Shown piece by piece: positions 43,112-57,113 of a stretch of DNA of 64,000 bases. This stretch comes from Lepisosteus oculatus (Eukaryota > Chordata > Actinopteri > Semionotiformes > Lepisosteidae). The position numbers and the translations under genes are program-made. The stretch lies in contig NC_090708.1 in assembly GCF_040954835.1 (NCBI RefSeq), positions 29,090,001-29,154,000 of the forward strand. The letters are read 5' to 3'. Position 1 is the stretch's first letter; each line of letters begins with the position of its first letter. The notes under the pieces are model-generated. The model did not search any database and had not been told where the DNA came from. It saw only the letters and a list, made by a program, of their open reading frames with translations.

Positions 43112-43555
43112 CTGTTAATTACAGAACTGTGTTTTTAATGTGTCAGATTGTGCCTTTATTATAGCATTGTATCTGATTATGTAACTTTCTGCCATTTTCT
43201 GTACAGCCTGTGTGCTTTATTGCACTAGGAACTAGAACATGTACTATGGGTACAAAACAGATGATTGCTCTGGTTATTGCAGGTGTCTTCTCTCTTGTGA
43301 GCTGAGTGTCTGACTTTAAAAAAATCTAATAGCCCTGAGGTAAAGTAATGACCTTGAGGATATAGCCCATCATAGCATCATGAGTGCTACAGAAATGTCT
43401 TGATAGTTTTGTAAATTTGTAAGTCATTTCATATCTTAGGTTTAGAATGTGTAATAGGCTTTACTCCGATAACACAATTACTCCGACATTTAAAACACAA
43501 TTTAAGGAATAAAGAATTAAAGAACACAAAGGAGTGACCTTGACAAACAATGACC
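43112..43555. other. 3' flank of gene C, nothing recognised
   Basis: Contains no clear feature. Confidence 0.4.
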
Positions 43556-43806
43556 ACTAGGCTGGATACACCCTGGACAGGATGCCATTCTATCACAGGA
43601 TACACATGGATACAGAGAGGCACACACTTACACCAGGGCCAGTTTACCAGTATGTTTTCGGACTGTGGATAGAAACCAGAGCACCCAGAGGTACCCTGCA
43701 CAAACAAAGGAGATCATTCAAATACAAATTAAAAAAACAGATAGCACCCTTGGAACTGAACCCAGGGCACAAGTGCAACAAAGAAGCAATCCTAACTACT
43801 GTGCCA
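43556..43806 (-). repeat. tRNA-derived SINE, inverted
   Basis: ggctggatacaccctggaca, ccagggccagtttaccagta, ttcggactgtgg and a head-end ggaactgaaccc mark the same family as 1575. Confidence 0.7.
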
Positions 43807-45411
43807 TCAAGGAACTATTTTAAACATAGTCGTTTGGTAAAAAATATAATACTCTCATCGTTATCAGAAAGATGTGTAGTAATATATAAGATAAATTGTT
43901 TTGTTTTTTTGAATGGGTAGAATGTTATTGAATTTCAACATTTAGTGGTGTCAGGTGTTCAGTCTGCACAGGTATACAATGTTCTTCCTGTCCTTTCTCT
44001 CAATTAGTCTGAAGTATTTTATTGCCTTACTCTCTAATGTTAATTAATTTATCAATACTTTTCAGCTCATTCCAGTAAAGACTCCAACCCTGTTACATAG
44101 TAGGGTTGACTGGAGCAATTGGGCTAAGGTATGCAGTGGGGATCCAACAGAACCCAACAGGTGGAGCCCTGACCATAGTTCCATTTCACTCCTCAGCTAT
44201 ATACATATGTTTACCAGGTCACATTACTTTGTCTGCTGCGGAGTCTACATAACAGATTAATGTCATACTGACAAACATTTATTTAAAACCAAGATCAGGC
44301 AACATTATACGGTATAGATAACTTTGTCAAGAATCAGTTAAAGCTTAATTGTTTTTTTGTCTGTCATTGATTTCTTATCTTTCAAAAAGTTCAGAATAAA
44401 AAAGTTGTACTGCATAATCAAATACTATTTATTAATAAAATGCCAATGTATTTTGCTTTTTTTTCTCTTCACTGATATCCTGCTATTAACAATAAAGCAG
44501 AAAGACACAAAATATGTACTGTATAAACATAAAAGAGTTGTTTGGTTTCAATCATTCTACAAAGCAAAGAACAGTAACTATATTCAATACATGATAAATA
44601 CTTTGTGCTGTACATTTCACCTGTTGTAAGAGGATTAAACTCTTAAATCAATATGACTTAAAATAAAATGGAAAAAAAAATGAAAGATATTCACTCTAAA
44701 GTGCCAGTCAGGTCAGAAGACTTCAATTCTGAAAAATATCTAAACGGAAGTTGCAGACTTGTGTGGAGCAGAAGGGTCCTTCCTAAAAGGTTGATTGACT
44801 GATTGTCTGTGCAATGTGAATTGCTTGCTCAATTGACTTCTTCTTCATAGTATTTTATCAATCAGCCAGAACCACTAAAAATGTGTTTTTGTTTAAATAA
44901 TGGATAAATCCAATCATTGAGTGTTGGAATATTTAAAGCTTGGGATATCTAGTTAAATTAAATATGTAATTAAGGGTAATGTAATTAAATTTGTCCTTCA
45001 GTTTCCTCTTACTTTCACATACAGCCCGCAAATGTTCAATTAAAATGGAATAGTATTAAGGTTGAAATTAGGTCCTATTAAATGAATTGAAAGGAATGTT
45101 TAAATTATGTGCAAAGTTTCTAGATGAAATGTATTCATGTCTTTACTTCTGTTTTCTAAATTTTAGATTCACCAAAACTAATATACAGCTTGGTACATGT
45201 CTTCAGTAGTTTTCAGAGCAAAAGTTATACAATGTCTATTTAAATTCAGCCTTAGGAAGTTGCTCCAGAGTTCCTATATTAGACTGTCCCTTTGAGGCAG
45301 AAATTAAACAGAAGTTAATGGAAAGGATCCATAATGAAAGAGTTTCCCGAACACACGTACAGCCTACCAGAGACATGTTGACAGGTTACTGCTTTAACCG
45401 TTTTGTAGACA
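43807..45411. other. Intergenic, nothing recognised
   Basis: AT-rich; open frames are short and domain-free. Confidence 0.4.
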
Positions 45412-45416
45412 ATTAC

Positions 45417-45865
45417 TGTCACGACCTAAAGCCAGCGGAGATCATCTTACAAAAGAACTAACCAGTACCAGCTGCTGGTTAATAATAACATGCCCCGCCA
45501 CACGTGTTAATCAATCAGCACATGCTCTACCGTGTGGCAGAGCAGCACTATTTAACTCATCCTAACCCGCTTCCCGCTGCTCAGTATTGAGTCTACTCGT
45601 TGAGAGCTCTACCTGGCGTTTTCTGTACCTTGTATTATTCTGGATTCTGGACTTGCCTTTTGCCTTTTGCCTTTCAACTTTAGACCTTGGACCTCACCTC
45701 TCATCTCGGATTTTTTGCCACCAGTGTACTTCCCGGATTTTGACCCACCTTACTCCTTTTGACCACGAACATGCCTTACGTATTGGTTTGTTCACCTGCC
45801 TTGTCATCTACCTACCCCGGCATCTGCAGAGGATCTGTATACCTTTTCATTGAGGATTCCTGACA
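45417..45865 (+). mobile_element. Gypsy-like solo LTR with 5-bp target duplication ATTAC
   Basis: TGTCACGACC to TCCTGACA, 449 bp, flanked by ATTAC at 45412-45416 and 45866-45870. A tatttaac box lies near 45550. A tandem cttttgcctttt run is inside. Related in ends but not in body to 2642. Confidence 0.88.
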
Positions 45866-46674
45866 ATTACAGTTATACCAAATGCTACCATAACTCTTGC
45901 CAGAACCAGAACACTCACACAGACAGCAAAATGGTACAGATGCAGCCATTCAAAATGGGTGAGGTATTTCACGGCATACCGCGACACGCCCACCGGGGTA
46001 TCACGCGGTATCACGTGTGTCACGTGACTAGCTATCCGGTGTCGGCTTGTAAAACCGCCAGGGGGAGCTTAACCTCTCATGTACAGCATTCGAGCCTTTA
46101 ATTTTGAACTGTGTATTACAGCATGTTAATCATCAGTCATTCAAATGTTGGTATATTTTATGAAAGCAAGATTGCTCAGTTGGACAAAAGTACACAACCT
46201 ACCTTTATCAGAAATATTTATGCATCAAAGCCTTTACTGAAGATATTACTAATAGTATTAATAATGGATGACTTTGGACAAGCTGTATACTCTAAAGTAT
46301 AATTTCTTTAGCACATTTGTACAAGCACTTGGAATCTGTCCAAGCCATACTTTGTCAGGCATTTTGTTTTACTTCAACGGGCATAAAAACTTCCTTGCTT
46401 TTAACAGGGCGTTTCATAATTTCTAACTACGAAATGATTTAAAATGCGACACCTATCATGAAAAGAAAAAAATACACACCAGTATTCCATTTCTCCCTAA
46501 ACATTGTAAGCTTCGAAGTCTTTAACTAACGTGATACCGGAGTCAACAAGCATACTTTTAGAATTTGATTAAAAGGGAATATAATATGGAATCGCGTATC
46601 TCAAGAATTTAATAACGGTATGATTATATCCGTGTACTGCGGCAGGGCTGTTTCGCCTGCCTGCTTACGCGAGC

Positions 46675-46745
46675 TGTCTTGTAGCCTACTGGTCTAGGTG
46701 CATGACTACCAACTGGCAGGTTGTGTGTTCGAATCCAGCTGGTGC
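46675..46745 (+). ncRNA. tRNA-like sequence with pol III boxes inside TIR transposon copy 3
   Basis: TAGCCTACTGG (46682-46692) fits the A box and GTTCGAATCC (46727-46736) the B box. A D-stem GCCT/AGGT can form, but acceptor, anticodon and T stems do not pair. It is probably a tRNA-derived SINE head and not a working tRNA. Confidence 0.4.
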
Positions 46746-48994
46746 TGGACCTTACAGTTTTATTTATTTATTTTTTAATCGCGTAACATAAACATATTAC
46801 CGTATGCAAACTGTACTGTATACAATATGTATATGTATATTTAATGTCTTAACTGTGCCCGTTTAAGTATTGAATATTCATATCTAATTTTACCACTGAA
46901 GGGAAATCTTAAAGTTGCTACAAGATGTTAACAGTGAAAAAGGTATTTAGAAATGAGTTATTTCAAGATGAAAAAGAAAACATACACGAAACATGGTTTC
47001 ATTACGACCAGAATCGGTCTTGAGATATTTTTAACTTGATTTACAGTATTTGAGAGGTATGTCTTAACACCGATACTACAGTGCTTAAGTACTGCTCACG
47101 TATATGTTTCTAGGTTTATATTATGCATTTCATACGGTCAAATTACTTTTGAGCAACTAATAAGAAGCGCTAAACGGTATGCGTTTTAGTTTCGTTTTGT
47201 GCTGGAACCCGTGGATTGATTAGAGATATCAAGTACATACAAGTCATTTTTTAAATGTTGTAGTTCGTCTTGAAAAAATGTTACGAGTACATCATCTATC
47301 AACAATTAGGTTCTGTTTCCATATTGCGGATTTTGGTTAGGTACAGTATTATCAAATCCACTGGCGCTGTGTGTTACTTTACTGAGTCCCAATCTGTGAT
47401 TGAAACCTGTAAAACCGGTTTAATTCGTCACAGCCAGCATTCTTCAGGTGTGAGGGTCTTCTGCTCAGAATGAAACGCTAAAATGTTTGTGTATATTCTA
47501 ATGGTAGTGGGGGCAGGGTGTGTGGGAACAGGTTTGTTCTTCACACCTGAAACATTTTCTCTGAAAGGATTTTCTTCGCATTTAACCGATCTTGTTACAG
47601 CATGTTACAGTTTACTATTATTAACCATATTAATTTTAAGTGCTTAATGTAAAATCTTGTAAAAATATATTTTCATTGTTCAAATATACATTAATATACA
47701 TTAAGTCTGACTATCATATAATAAGTTAAATACAAAACTAAAGAAAAAATAGGGTTAAATATAATTCAAAATATTTTGCTAACAATGTTAACTGTTTATG
47801 AATAATAAAATGTATTAACTAAGGAGTAGGATGGCACAGTTGTTAGTATGTTTTTTGTTTTGTTTCTTTTTCATAAATACAACAGTAGTACCTGATGTCT
47901 CAGTGACTTTCAAAATTAAATTATGCATGCAAACCTGTGAACTAAAAAGATAACTAAGATTTTAATACTAATTAAATGACCGCGGGCACTTCCCACCCCC
48001 TCTACATTCTCAGAGTAGAACAGACTAACATTCTAATGAAAGACGGTCCACCCCCCACGGACAGGAAAAGTGCCCACAGGCACTTAAACTTAAGATGGTC
48101 AGTAACGGTAAACAGTAACATGGTAAGAAGGAGCACGTACAAACGTTTTCGAAATAACCACATGTAAGACTCTGATCCTAAAAATGGGATTTCTATATGT
48201 CTTTATTTAGTGTTTACATTAGTGACAAAGGCTAAACGTTTAGCTTCAGTAACGTGTACATATCTCCCCTTTTTATAAAACGACTTGGTTGAAAACTGTT
48301 CCAGAGCCACTGTTGTTTCATCAGTGAAAAGTACATCATGAAATGCCTCTCCCTGTTCAATCCACTGGAAAAAAGAAAAGGAGCATAAAGCTTCTGATGG
48401 TCATAAACGATATTCATTTAGGAGCAGCATCAGAGGTATGTTTTTAACTGCACTGCATTGGAGAGAATACCATAGTGTGTTTTTTTTTTTTACTCCCTGG
48501 CGGAAACTGGCTTCCAGAAGAATCAGTATGGCTCAGAGATTAAATAAAACTTCACAGACATTAACGAAGAGCATAACGCGTGTACTGTATACACTGCAAG
48601 TACAACCCAACTCTCTGCAGGAGTGCTGGCTGTGATGAATTGAACCGGTTTCACGGGTATTTTTAAAGTAGGAGGCGAGATTTCCAGCGAAAGACACCCC
48701 CCTCAAAAACCCAGTAAACACAGTACTTACTAGTTAAAGGCTAGGCTCCCAACTACGGCGAAAGGAACCCTTCTTTCATTAGAAGACAATGAACATATTT
48801 TAGCCCTGAATGAATTAATAGCAAACATGGTTTACTTAAAAGACATTTTTCCAAGAAAGTTTAGCCTTTGTCACTAATGAAACCACTAAATAAAGACATA
48901 AATAGAAAAATCTTAAGATTTTTAAAATACATGACTTTGCTAAAATTTATTTGAAAATAAAAACAATTACAACCGCCAGGGGAGAGAGAGAACA

Positions 48995-49235
48995 GGGGAG
49001 GGATGTTGGTTTTGCATAAGGGGCGGGGCTATGGAAAGTAGGTATGTTTGGGAATGTGTAGTTACATGTTCTGGCTGTTTGTGAATTATCGTTGTTGAGT
49101 ATGGAGTGTTGAGGTATTGATTTTGTGTAATGCTTTATGTTGGAAATTGAGGTGGATTTTGTTTATGATAAACAGGATAAACTGGGATGGGAGGAAGGTT
49201 TGGTTTTGCATAAGGGGCGGGATTATGATAATTAG
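48995..49235. repeat. Two spaced copies of a GC-rich phrase within copy 3
   Basis: ggttttgcataaggggcggg occurs at 49008-49027 and 49202-49221 with similar flanks (gggatgtt or gggaggaag before, cta or att atg after). Confidence 0.6.
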
Positions 49236-50240
49236 AGGACTTTGCGAGTGTAAAATGGTTTGATTATTTGATTTTGTATTGTGGTTGTTATCTATGTTTT
49301 TGGTTGGTATTATGTTTATATGGTTGTTTTTGTTGGTTGGTTGTTATTATGGTTATTAATACGATCTATAATTGAAATCTGAGCCTAAATAAAAAGAAAA
49401 AGCAAGTGATTAGGTTTATGAGCAATCTAATTACTTATTCGTTTAAAAAGCTATATAAAATAAAGTTTATTATTAATTTGCTGGACAGAGCGGTGAACAT
49501 TATTATGCATAAGACAAAGATAACGATCCTGATCAGTTTAGAAATCTGTGTACGCTGTAAGGTTTTTACTTCTTAAACTTTTAAAATACACGTTTTGAAT
49601 AGAAAGAAATCCTCTTCCTGGTATAGCAAACCAGCACGTCTTTTTTCTCCAATAAGAGGGGTGTCAGATGGTGTCAGCCAATCACCATTCTGCGTTGGGT
49701 AGCAAAGGTGACTGTTCTCAGGCGGAAGATGTAAACAGCTTGATGTTCGTGTTAAATATTTTTTTTTTAATTAAAATTCATTCTATACAGCAATCGCATA
49801 TTTGGGTACCGTTTCATAAAACTTTCATGCTTAAAATGTTTAGGGAGAAATGGAAGACTGGTGTGTATTTTTTCTTTAAACTACCAAGACCAGCCATACA
49901 CAGTACAGTTTACATACATACAGTAATGTTTTAAATCAATATCGTTTATGACCTTCAGATGCGTTATGCTCCTCTTCTTTTTATGCTCAGCTACTAAAAT
50001 TTCCCTTTAGTGGTAAAATCCATATAAATATTCAAAACTAAGCGGATTAAAATGTGCACAGTAAAGACATTAAATGATTAAATCTTTGCACTACCAACCA
50101 ATGCACCACGAGTACCCCTGTCGGTAATTTTGGCCAGCCAATCACTTGCCCTGCGGTACCCTCCGGTGCCCCGCGGTGGCTTGTGGGTAGGTTACCGTAC
50201 CGCGGGTTTTTACCGCGCATTTTGAATGGATGCATCTGTA

Positions 50241-53200
50241 TTCAGTCACGTTTCCTGTGTCTTCAACAGCACTTCTTTCTGTAGAGTTGCAATGATAACT
50301 GTTCCCTCTATAAAAAATAATCTACTGACAGTAATTTGATCTTCACATACTCTACATATCATATTTCTTTCCTACTATAATGTCTCTCACTACACTAAAT
50401 ATAACTAACTCTTTGAGTTTAATTTCAATACAAGGATGTGTATTATATGCAAATGCAAACTTTTAATAACAAATTGGACATGTGCTTCACACTTTACTAA
50501 AAATGTCTGAACAGTTAAGAAAAAAGCATCAGAAAGGAACATACTCCCACAGAGTTTCAACTGAGAAATACATTTTAAAAAAGCTAAATAAAATTAATGA
50601 AAATGTTTTAAGAGTCAATTTGAGGAAGAAGTAAAATATACATCTATTTCAAAATAGATTGTACATTTACCTTTAGGTTGGATGAAAGTTCCATTCACAA
50701 AAGTCACAATTTTGAATCTTACTATTCCATAGTAGTGGCTATACCACTGAATGTTGGAAATTGTGAAATGCGTGGAATTATTTTATCTTCTTGCTATTGA
50801 AAAACATCTTATTCTGGGTGTGAATAAGGGAACCAGGGTCTGGGCAGTCTGCAGGAATCGTGAGAACAGGGTCCCGGCAGGACATGGGAGGAGAACAGGG
50901 TTAGGGCAGGTAGCAAGTCTGGAAGACGTGTGAGCAGGCTGCCGTAATCTGGGGCAGGGTTTGAGCATACCAGCATATAGACTACGATCAGACAGTTATT
51001 TTCTGAGAGACGGGACCAGGAGAAAATACATTTGGAACAAGGGAAAAATAAATGAAGACGGTAAAACAGAATGGGAGTGAAAAGGCAATGACGGAGCCCC
51101 ATTGAAGCGAGGTTTGGGGTTTGAATAGAGAGAGGTTAATTACAGAAAAAAATGCAGATCACCTGAAAGAATCTGAATTTCTGAATGAACCCTGGAAAAC
51201 CATGATACCTAATTTCCCAGGGCAACTGCTATGCGAGAGAAGCCATGCAGAATGCAATCTTAATTTTATTACATTTACTGTTTTTAAATACAGATTAAAA
51301 TGTGATTAAAATACATTAATCTTATAAACTTGCTCAGATCATGTTTAGGCCTAATGTTCTGTCACAAAAAATTATAATAATGTAAAAAATACTTTATTTA
51401 GTTCAAAAATTTAGTAGTTAGAAAACTCTTATCATTTTTGATTTTGATAATTTGTTCATTTCTTTTTCTGTAAATGAAGTCTTGCAAAATCTTCAGGATT
51501 TTAATCACATATCTTTATACATGACAGTAGTGCATAGTGTCTGAGTCCTTTGATGGGCTAATTACAAAACACATGTTTAAAGCTATTTATATTCAAGCCA
51601 ATACATTTTTATCTATTGGAAACATCATGCTCAGTGGTTTCACAGTGAGTTTTTCTTGACATTTTGTTTGTCCAAAAATAACGTGAACACCGGGAAAGGG
51701 TATAGCACAGTGTGGCTCACAAATCTATGGAGACAATTCAACTTTTTCCTACAGCCTTTTTCCCCGTGTCCATGTGTTCAAAATAACTGTACCAGAGCCC
51801 AGCTATAGTAAGCGTGACTGACAAATTCTTGTTTAAACCTGAATATAGTTTATTTTCACAAAAACAATTGGTATGATTTTTAGTATTTCATTTTTACATG
51901 AAATATTTTTGGGGTAATGGCAGTAAAAATATGATAAGTAGTTTGGTTTGTGGTTTTCTTTTACAAAACTGTTAAAACAAAGTTTTACCAAATTAGATAG
52001 TCATTGTTCATGTTCATATATTCTCACAAGTTGAAGCACTAAGCTTCAGTTAATGATTCTTAATGAGCACTATGATCTTTGCTTGGAATAAGTATAACTT
52101 ATTAATTACTAAGTTATTGTATTATTTACATGTGTGCAGTTTCTTTTTGCTAACAGTGTCTGTTATTGTTCACTGAAGTAAAACAATAATATTCAACCAT
52201 AATTTCTCACCTTTTTTCCTGAGAAGTTTAGCCTTTATTAGCTTTATTAACCAAAACAATATCTTACTCTAGATCTTGTTTATTCCTGTGCTGCTCAAAA
52301 ACAGTGCACTTTCTTAAGAGAATAAACTCTTTAACTACAGGTACACAAAATAAGGTGCCACCATTGTAATTGCGGACTGCAGAATCAGTTTACTACACAA
52401 ACCATTGAGGGTAGACAGTATAAGCCAAGTATTCACCTTTTACTGTTAATGTAAAAAAGGACTTTGTAAGTGATAGCATTGACAAAATAATGTTTTTTTC
52501 TAAAAAGCATTGCGAAGAGTTTGCGAAGTGCAAAGGGATACCATTCTGGATTGTACCACTGGCCAGATTAGTAGACTGTTAAAAATTCAATTCTTTGCAC
52601 AAAAACCTCTAATGAGAAGTAAATGGTTGACAGAAAATGAAGTCTCCAGACTTTGTTTCTAAGATTCCTTCCCAATCTTAATGACACAATTGGTTCCATT
52701 TAAAAATAATCAAAGAGAGGTACAAGAAGACATAAAAGGTGATTGTTTTAGGAAGTAAAAGATGTAACCAAAACGTATATGTTTTATTCTTAATTCTAGA
52801 GTTTGCACATCAATTAGATCAGGATTTCCGATCAGGAAATAATCTAATTATACTTTGTTATGCTAGAAGCATCTATACTATATTGCTGTATATAACAATA
52901 TAGGGTAAAAATTATAATGTTACCCAGTTTTAAATTCTGTTCTTATGGGAAATATACCTGCAATAGAATTCGGCACACACAGGGTTCAACTACATATGTG
53001 TGTATTTTGTAATTTAATTGTTCAATTTCAGTTATACATGCAGGAGACAAATGGATCTTCTGCTTTAGATAAAGCCTTTTAGCTTTGTTCACTAGTTGAA
53101 AAAAAAACATTACACTAAATACACTATTTTTGATAATAAACACCATATATTATTAATACAAAATGTTAAACTTTACTATTTTTAAGTCTCTTCTTATATA

Positions 53201-53880
53201 CATTGGGTGTTGGTCACTTGTGATTAGTCAGTAGTAACATACACTATTGCTGTTGGCCAGGAATTGATGTCATCAGATGAAACCAAACCTTCATCAGGCA
53301 TTTCAACTTTTATCCATAACGTTCTTCTGCTGGCAGGTCACTGCCCATCTTCTCCTGGCCTCCATCTTAACTCCTCTCTCCTGTTCCAAAGCCAGCATGA
53401 GGTTCTCTCCATTGCCTCACCCAATTTTCAGACTGCTGGCTTTCTGTCCCTCCCGGTCAGCTGAATTAACTAAGATGTTAAAACCCAGTTTACTCATATA
53501 GGGTATGTAATATTTGTGTGCGTCAGCACTGAAACTGCATGTTGATTGGTGGAGGGCAGAGCGGGAATAACACCTGCAGAGGGCTCAGAGTTACGAGTTA
53601 AAATAAAGAGTTTGTTCGAGTGGCACATTGTCATCCTGGGTTGTTAATTTCTCCATTATATTGTGTGTAAGAAACAAGACAGGGTAGGGGTGATAATAAG
53701 AAATAATTTTACAGCTGAGACTTAATCCTATGTGCTGTGATACATTCAGTATTTGTAGTATTACACAATCTTCATTAGCTCACAGTATGTGTGTTCTCTT
53801 TAGTTCATAAATACCAGGGTTAGGCTGCAGAAACACACTTGTTTCTCAGAGACACCTCTGGCATACCTTGAAAAAACTAA
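50241..53880. other. Intergenic, nothing recognised
   Basis: About 3.6 kb without a recognisable gene. The part 53270-53640 is GC-richer and ends with aataaagagtttgttcgagt, so it could be an unrecognised LTR, but no ends or duplication were found. Confidence 0.35.
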
Positions 53881-53889
53881 AGTTAACCA

Positions 53890-54640
53890 GCAATGCAGGA
53901 TAAGATGAAGGAGTACTGTAAATCTCAGGGCATTGATGGGATATCACCTCACATATACCTGAATTTTCTGCCTCCATTAGGTCCTCTTCTGCTTGACATG
54001 ATACTGTACATATGGGCATTAAGGAAGGTTCTGTTACACCTCGCCCAACACTTAACAAGTGTTAAGCCTCGCCCAATGAGGACCCAACTCTCTCTGCATT
54101 CCACTGCAGTTTCAATTAATTAATCAGACACACCCCCTCCTCCTTGCTATTTTAACCTGCCTCAAGTTCATCTCCCTGCCCAATATTGGGTTTAAACTTG
54201 TCAGAGCCTCTTCTCCCCCCCCCCTCCGGTTCCCCACGAGTCTGTCTTAGCCCTCTTACTACTGGACGCTGGACTCTACCTCTCTGACCCTAGCCAGGCC
54301 ACAATCTCCGTCTCTGAATTGCTTTCTTCTCAGGGTCCTCAGCTATTAACTTTCGTAACAGGTTCTTTTTGAATGCATGCCAAAACTACCTTTAGTTCTC
54401 TATTATTGAAAACCAAAAACAAAGATCTCACACTTTGTGAGAAATATCGGCTCATCTTACTGACATTGGGTGCCAAGCTCCATGCTAAATTGCTATCATG
54501 CTGACTAGTGGTCTATATGAATGCTGACTGGTGGTCTATATAACTAAATTAGTTTGCCATGGGCAGCCTATATTTATTAATAGGCTTCTGATTATGGTTT
54601 GCTGTGAAGCACCACAGATCCTTCACAGACATACAGTATA
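53890..54640 (+). pseudogene. LINE (L1/Tx1-like) RT relic split by a solo LTR
   Basis: Before the LTR the frame at 53893 reads GIDGISPHIYLNFLPPLGPLLLDM, the RT block that begins PDGIP in L1-type elements. After the LTR, worn codons near 54400-54480 resemble the next block (KYRLILLTLGAKLHAKLL). Stops are frequent. The LTR at 54032-54360 inserted later. Confidence 0.65.
54032..54360 (+). mobile_element. Gypsy-like solo LTR with 5-bp target duplication GGTTC
   Basis: TGTTACACC to TTCGTAACA, 329 bp, with GGTTC at 54027-54031 and 54361-54365. Body is C-rich (a run of 10 C near 54217). Confidence 0.88.
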
Positions 54641-54646
54641 AGGTAG

Positions 54647-55023
54647 TGTGGCGCCCTTGCCAGGCTTTGCAGCTGAAGAACGCAGGGCAGGATGGGAATA
54701 ACAGCCAGGGCAGGGACTAAGGGAGCATCTGGCTAGTGCCGCTGACCATACGGAATGGGTGTACATTGTGTAAGGTTTCCAAGATAACTGTTAAATAGTT
54801 ATCCCCAGTTTTGCACCCCTTTTATACCTTTACCCACTTACTGCCCTATACCCACATACCAGTACCTGAAATGACCCTAGTCTGTTGTATCCTGCTTTGT
54901 CTTCTTTTATTTCCTGTTTGGCTGTTTCTGCGCCAGACACATGCCCAACTAATAAAGAGCTGGCTCTTGTACTAAAAGAGCCTGAGTTCTTGTCTCCATC
55001 CTCGCCAAACCCGTCGTGTTACA
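54647..55023 (+). mobile_element. Probable solo LTR
   Basis: TGTGGCGCCC to CGTGTTACA with an AATAAAG signal near 54950 followed by a GT/CT-rich stretch, as in retroviral LTRs. Flanks GTAG and GTAT agree at three of four bases, so the duplication is not firm. Confidence 0.55.
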
Positions 55024-57113
55024 GTATAAAAATATTCTAAATCGGGACGAAAACAGATGTAACCATTGGTGTCAGGCATTTAGAATTTCTTTGATTTATT
55101 TGTTTCCAGGTTTTGGAATAAGAGCCAAACTACAGACATAAAATTTACATTTTTTTTTTTAAATTTGGATACAGAATAATTGTACTATCCCTGAAAGGAG
55201 TGCAAATATAAATAAAATCAAGTGCAAAAAGGGTTGTTGATGGAATTGTGATTTTGCTTTTGAAATCTAGGTTTTGTTGATTTACTTAAATATATTTGTA
55301 AATCATTTATATACATGCCCATCAGCTAATCCTCAGTATCATTGTCTGTTCATTGCAGATTCCCAGCTTTGTTTTAGATCTCTTTTTCAAGCATGTGCTG
55401 TATCTAACTTTCATCATCCAGATCTAAGGTGGTGTATTATCTTTTGGCCTGAGTTCTAACAGCAGCATACTCTGAGACATGCTCTGATTCCTTCCTCATT
55501 TCTCTTCTCTTTTTCCCAGTATTCTGTTTATTCTAGACAAATTCCAGGGCAGCATACATGAACACATCACTGAGCACATCACTGCCTCCTCTCTGCAGAA
55601 AAAGCCAGAGCAATAACTAATTAGAACAATATAATGAAAATTACCAAGGAAACAGACTGCAATTATTACTATATGTACTAAAGCAATATTCATATAGACA
55701 AAATTGATTTTCTATTATAATGAATATCCGTTATTTATTAGTGTTACAGCATGCTGGAGCTTATCTACATATGTAGCCATTAGAAATTCATGGTACTACC
55801 CCATATCAAGGGTTTTGTGCTAAAGGCAGCCATGGTACGTGATTCGCTGTTTAAAGATGATCGTCAGGTGGCACTTGTGGTGCATTAGTTGTTAGTGAAA
55901 GATTGCTTAATTTAATCTCTGAACCTCCAGACCATCTCCAGGATACTCAGAAAGGAGGGATTGTTTTGTGCCAGCCAGCTAGCGCATTATGACCTTGCGG
56001 TAGGTGTAAGGGAAGTGGACTGTAATTTCACTTTCTATCAATACACATTCCAAATAGTCACTGATGCAGATTTAGACAAGTAATTCCTGGTTTAAGAGAA
56101 GAATGTGATTTTTTTTTTGTGTATATGTGTCATGTTGTGTTGGCAAAATTATTTTAATTACAGCATTCACAAACATTCTAAGCTGATCATGAGGAAGAAA
56201 AATCACCCACTTTTTATACATAATAAGTAGTGTTTAACTATATAAAAAATGTTTTTTATAGCTTTTAAAGTCATGTAATATCTAAGTTAGGCAGGGGCAT
56301 GTCATTGCTTCTTATTTTTTATTTTATTTAAAAAATATCAGCTTCCCACTTTCACCTTGCAATAACTATAGTGGAGATGTATCATACTTGGGGGGTTTGT
56401 ACAGGATCTTTGATTGTTTTGTGGAGACAATATTTTTCCCTTGGTTCATGCGTGCTGCACTTTGGGTAGCTTTAGTTTCTAGTGGTCCTTTGTATTACAT
56501 GTATTACAGTACTACAGTTTGTATTACGGGCGGTTGTGGTGTCCATCATGGCTTTCGGTTTAGACAATTTTACTCTGCGCAGTTTGACTTTGGAGCAGTT
56601 TGTTTAATCAATAGCGGGTTTAAGTCTCTCGGTTTACTGGAGACGTATCAGATGGTAAATTGAGGAAGGGGTACAACCCCCACGCCCGAGAAAGACAAAG
56701 GTGATAAAAATCCATTCAAAAGGGTGCAGTGTGTTAACACCAACTTTGCTAACAGAGCCACTTGAAACAGCAGTTACATGACAGCTACACTACAGTCAGA
56801 TACATTTTAAATTGTTTAAGCAACATTAGCTATTTGTCAAATTCACCTACTCTGCGCAGTACACAACATCTGAAAAGGTACTTTTTTTCTCTCGTACAAA
56901 CTCATTAAAGGTTTATTTTTTATCATTCCAAAACTTGGACAATATGTCTCAGGGACTCATTCATAGTATAATCAAAACAACCCCCCTGCAGGGTCTTGTC
57001 TCCGCTGTACCACACACGCAAATCCCATGAAGTCAGATCCACAAATATACCAAAACAGCAGCGCACATGGCAAGGAACAGCAGTATGTTCATATACTGCA
57101 TAAATATGCTGTA
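55024..57113. other. Intergenic, nothing recognised
   Basis: An open frame at 56388-56663 (91 residues, aromatic-rich) has no recognisable domain or paralogue in the window and is not called a gene. Confidence 0.4.

Larger units (their letters stand above)
45937..50238. mobile_element. TIR transposon family 'CAGATGCAGCC', copy 3
   Basis: The longest uninterrupted copy (4302 bp). Ends are CAGATGCAGCCATTCAAA at 45937 and its complement (one change) ending 50238, flanked by TA on both sides. Subterminal zones at 45961-46025 and 50150-50215 are dense in GGTACC/GCGGTA motifs. No transposase-size frame is present; the longest frames are under 70 codons. It shares 46990-47345 with 57470-57840 (copy 4) and 47970-48175 with copy 1. 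Confidence 0.82.

Noticed and set aside
46675..46745. A functional tRNA gene
   Set aside because: A and B boxes are present, but acceptor, anticodon and T stems do not pair.
53264..53640. Possible LTR or small gene
   Set aside because: AATAAAG signal noted, but no terminal TG/CA ends, duplication or domain could be established.
56388..56663. 91-residue open frame with many aromatic residues
   Set aside because: Unrecognised, no conserved motif and no repeat copy; likely chance.
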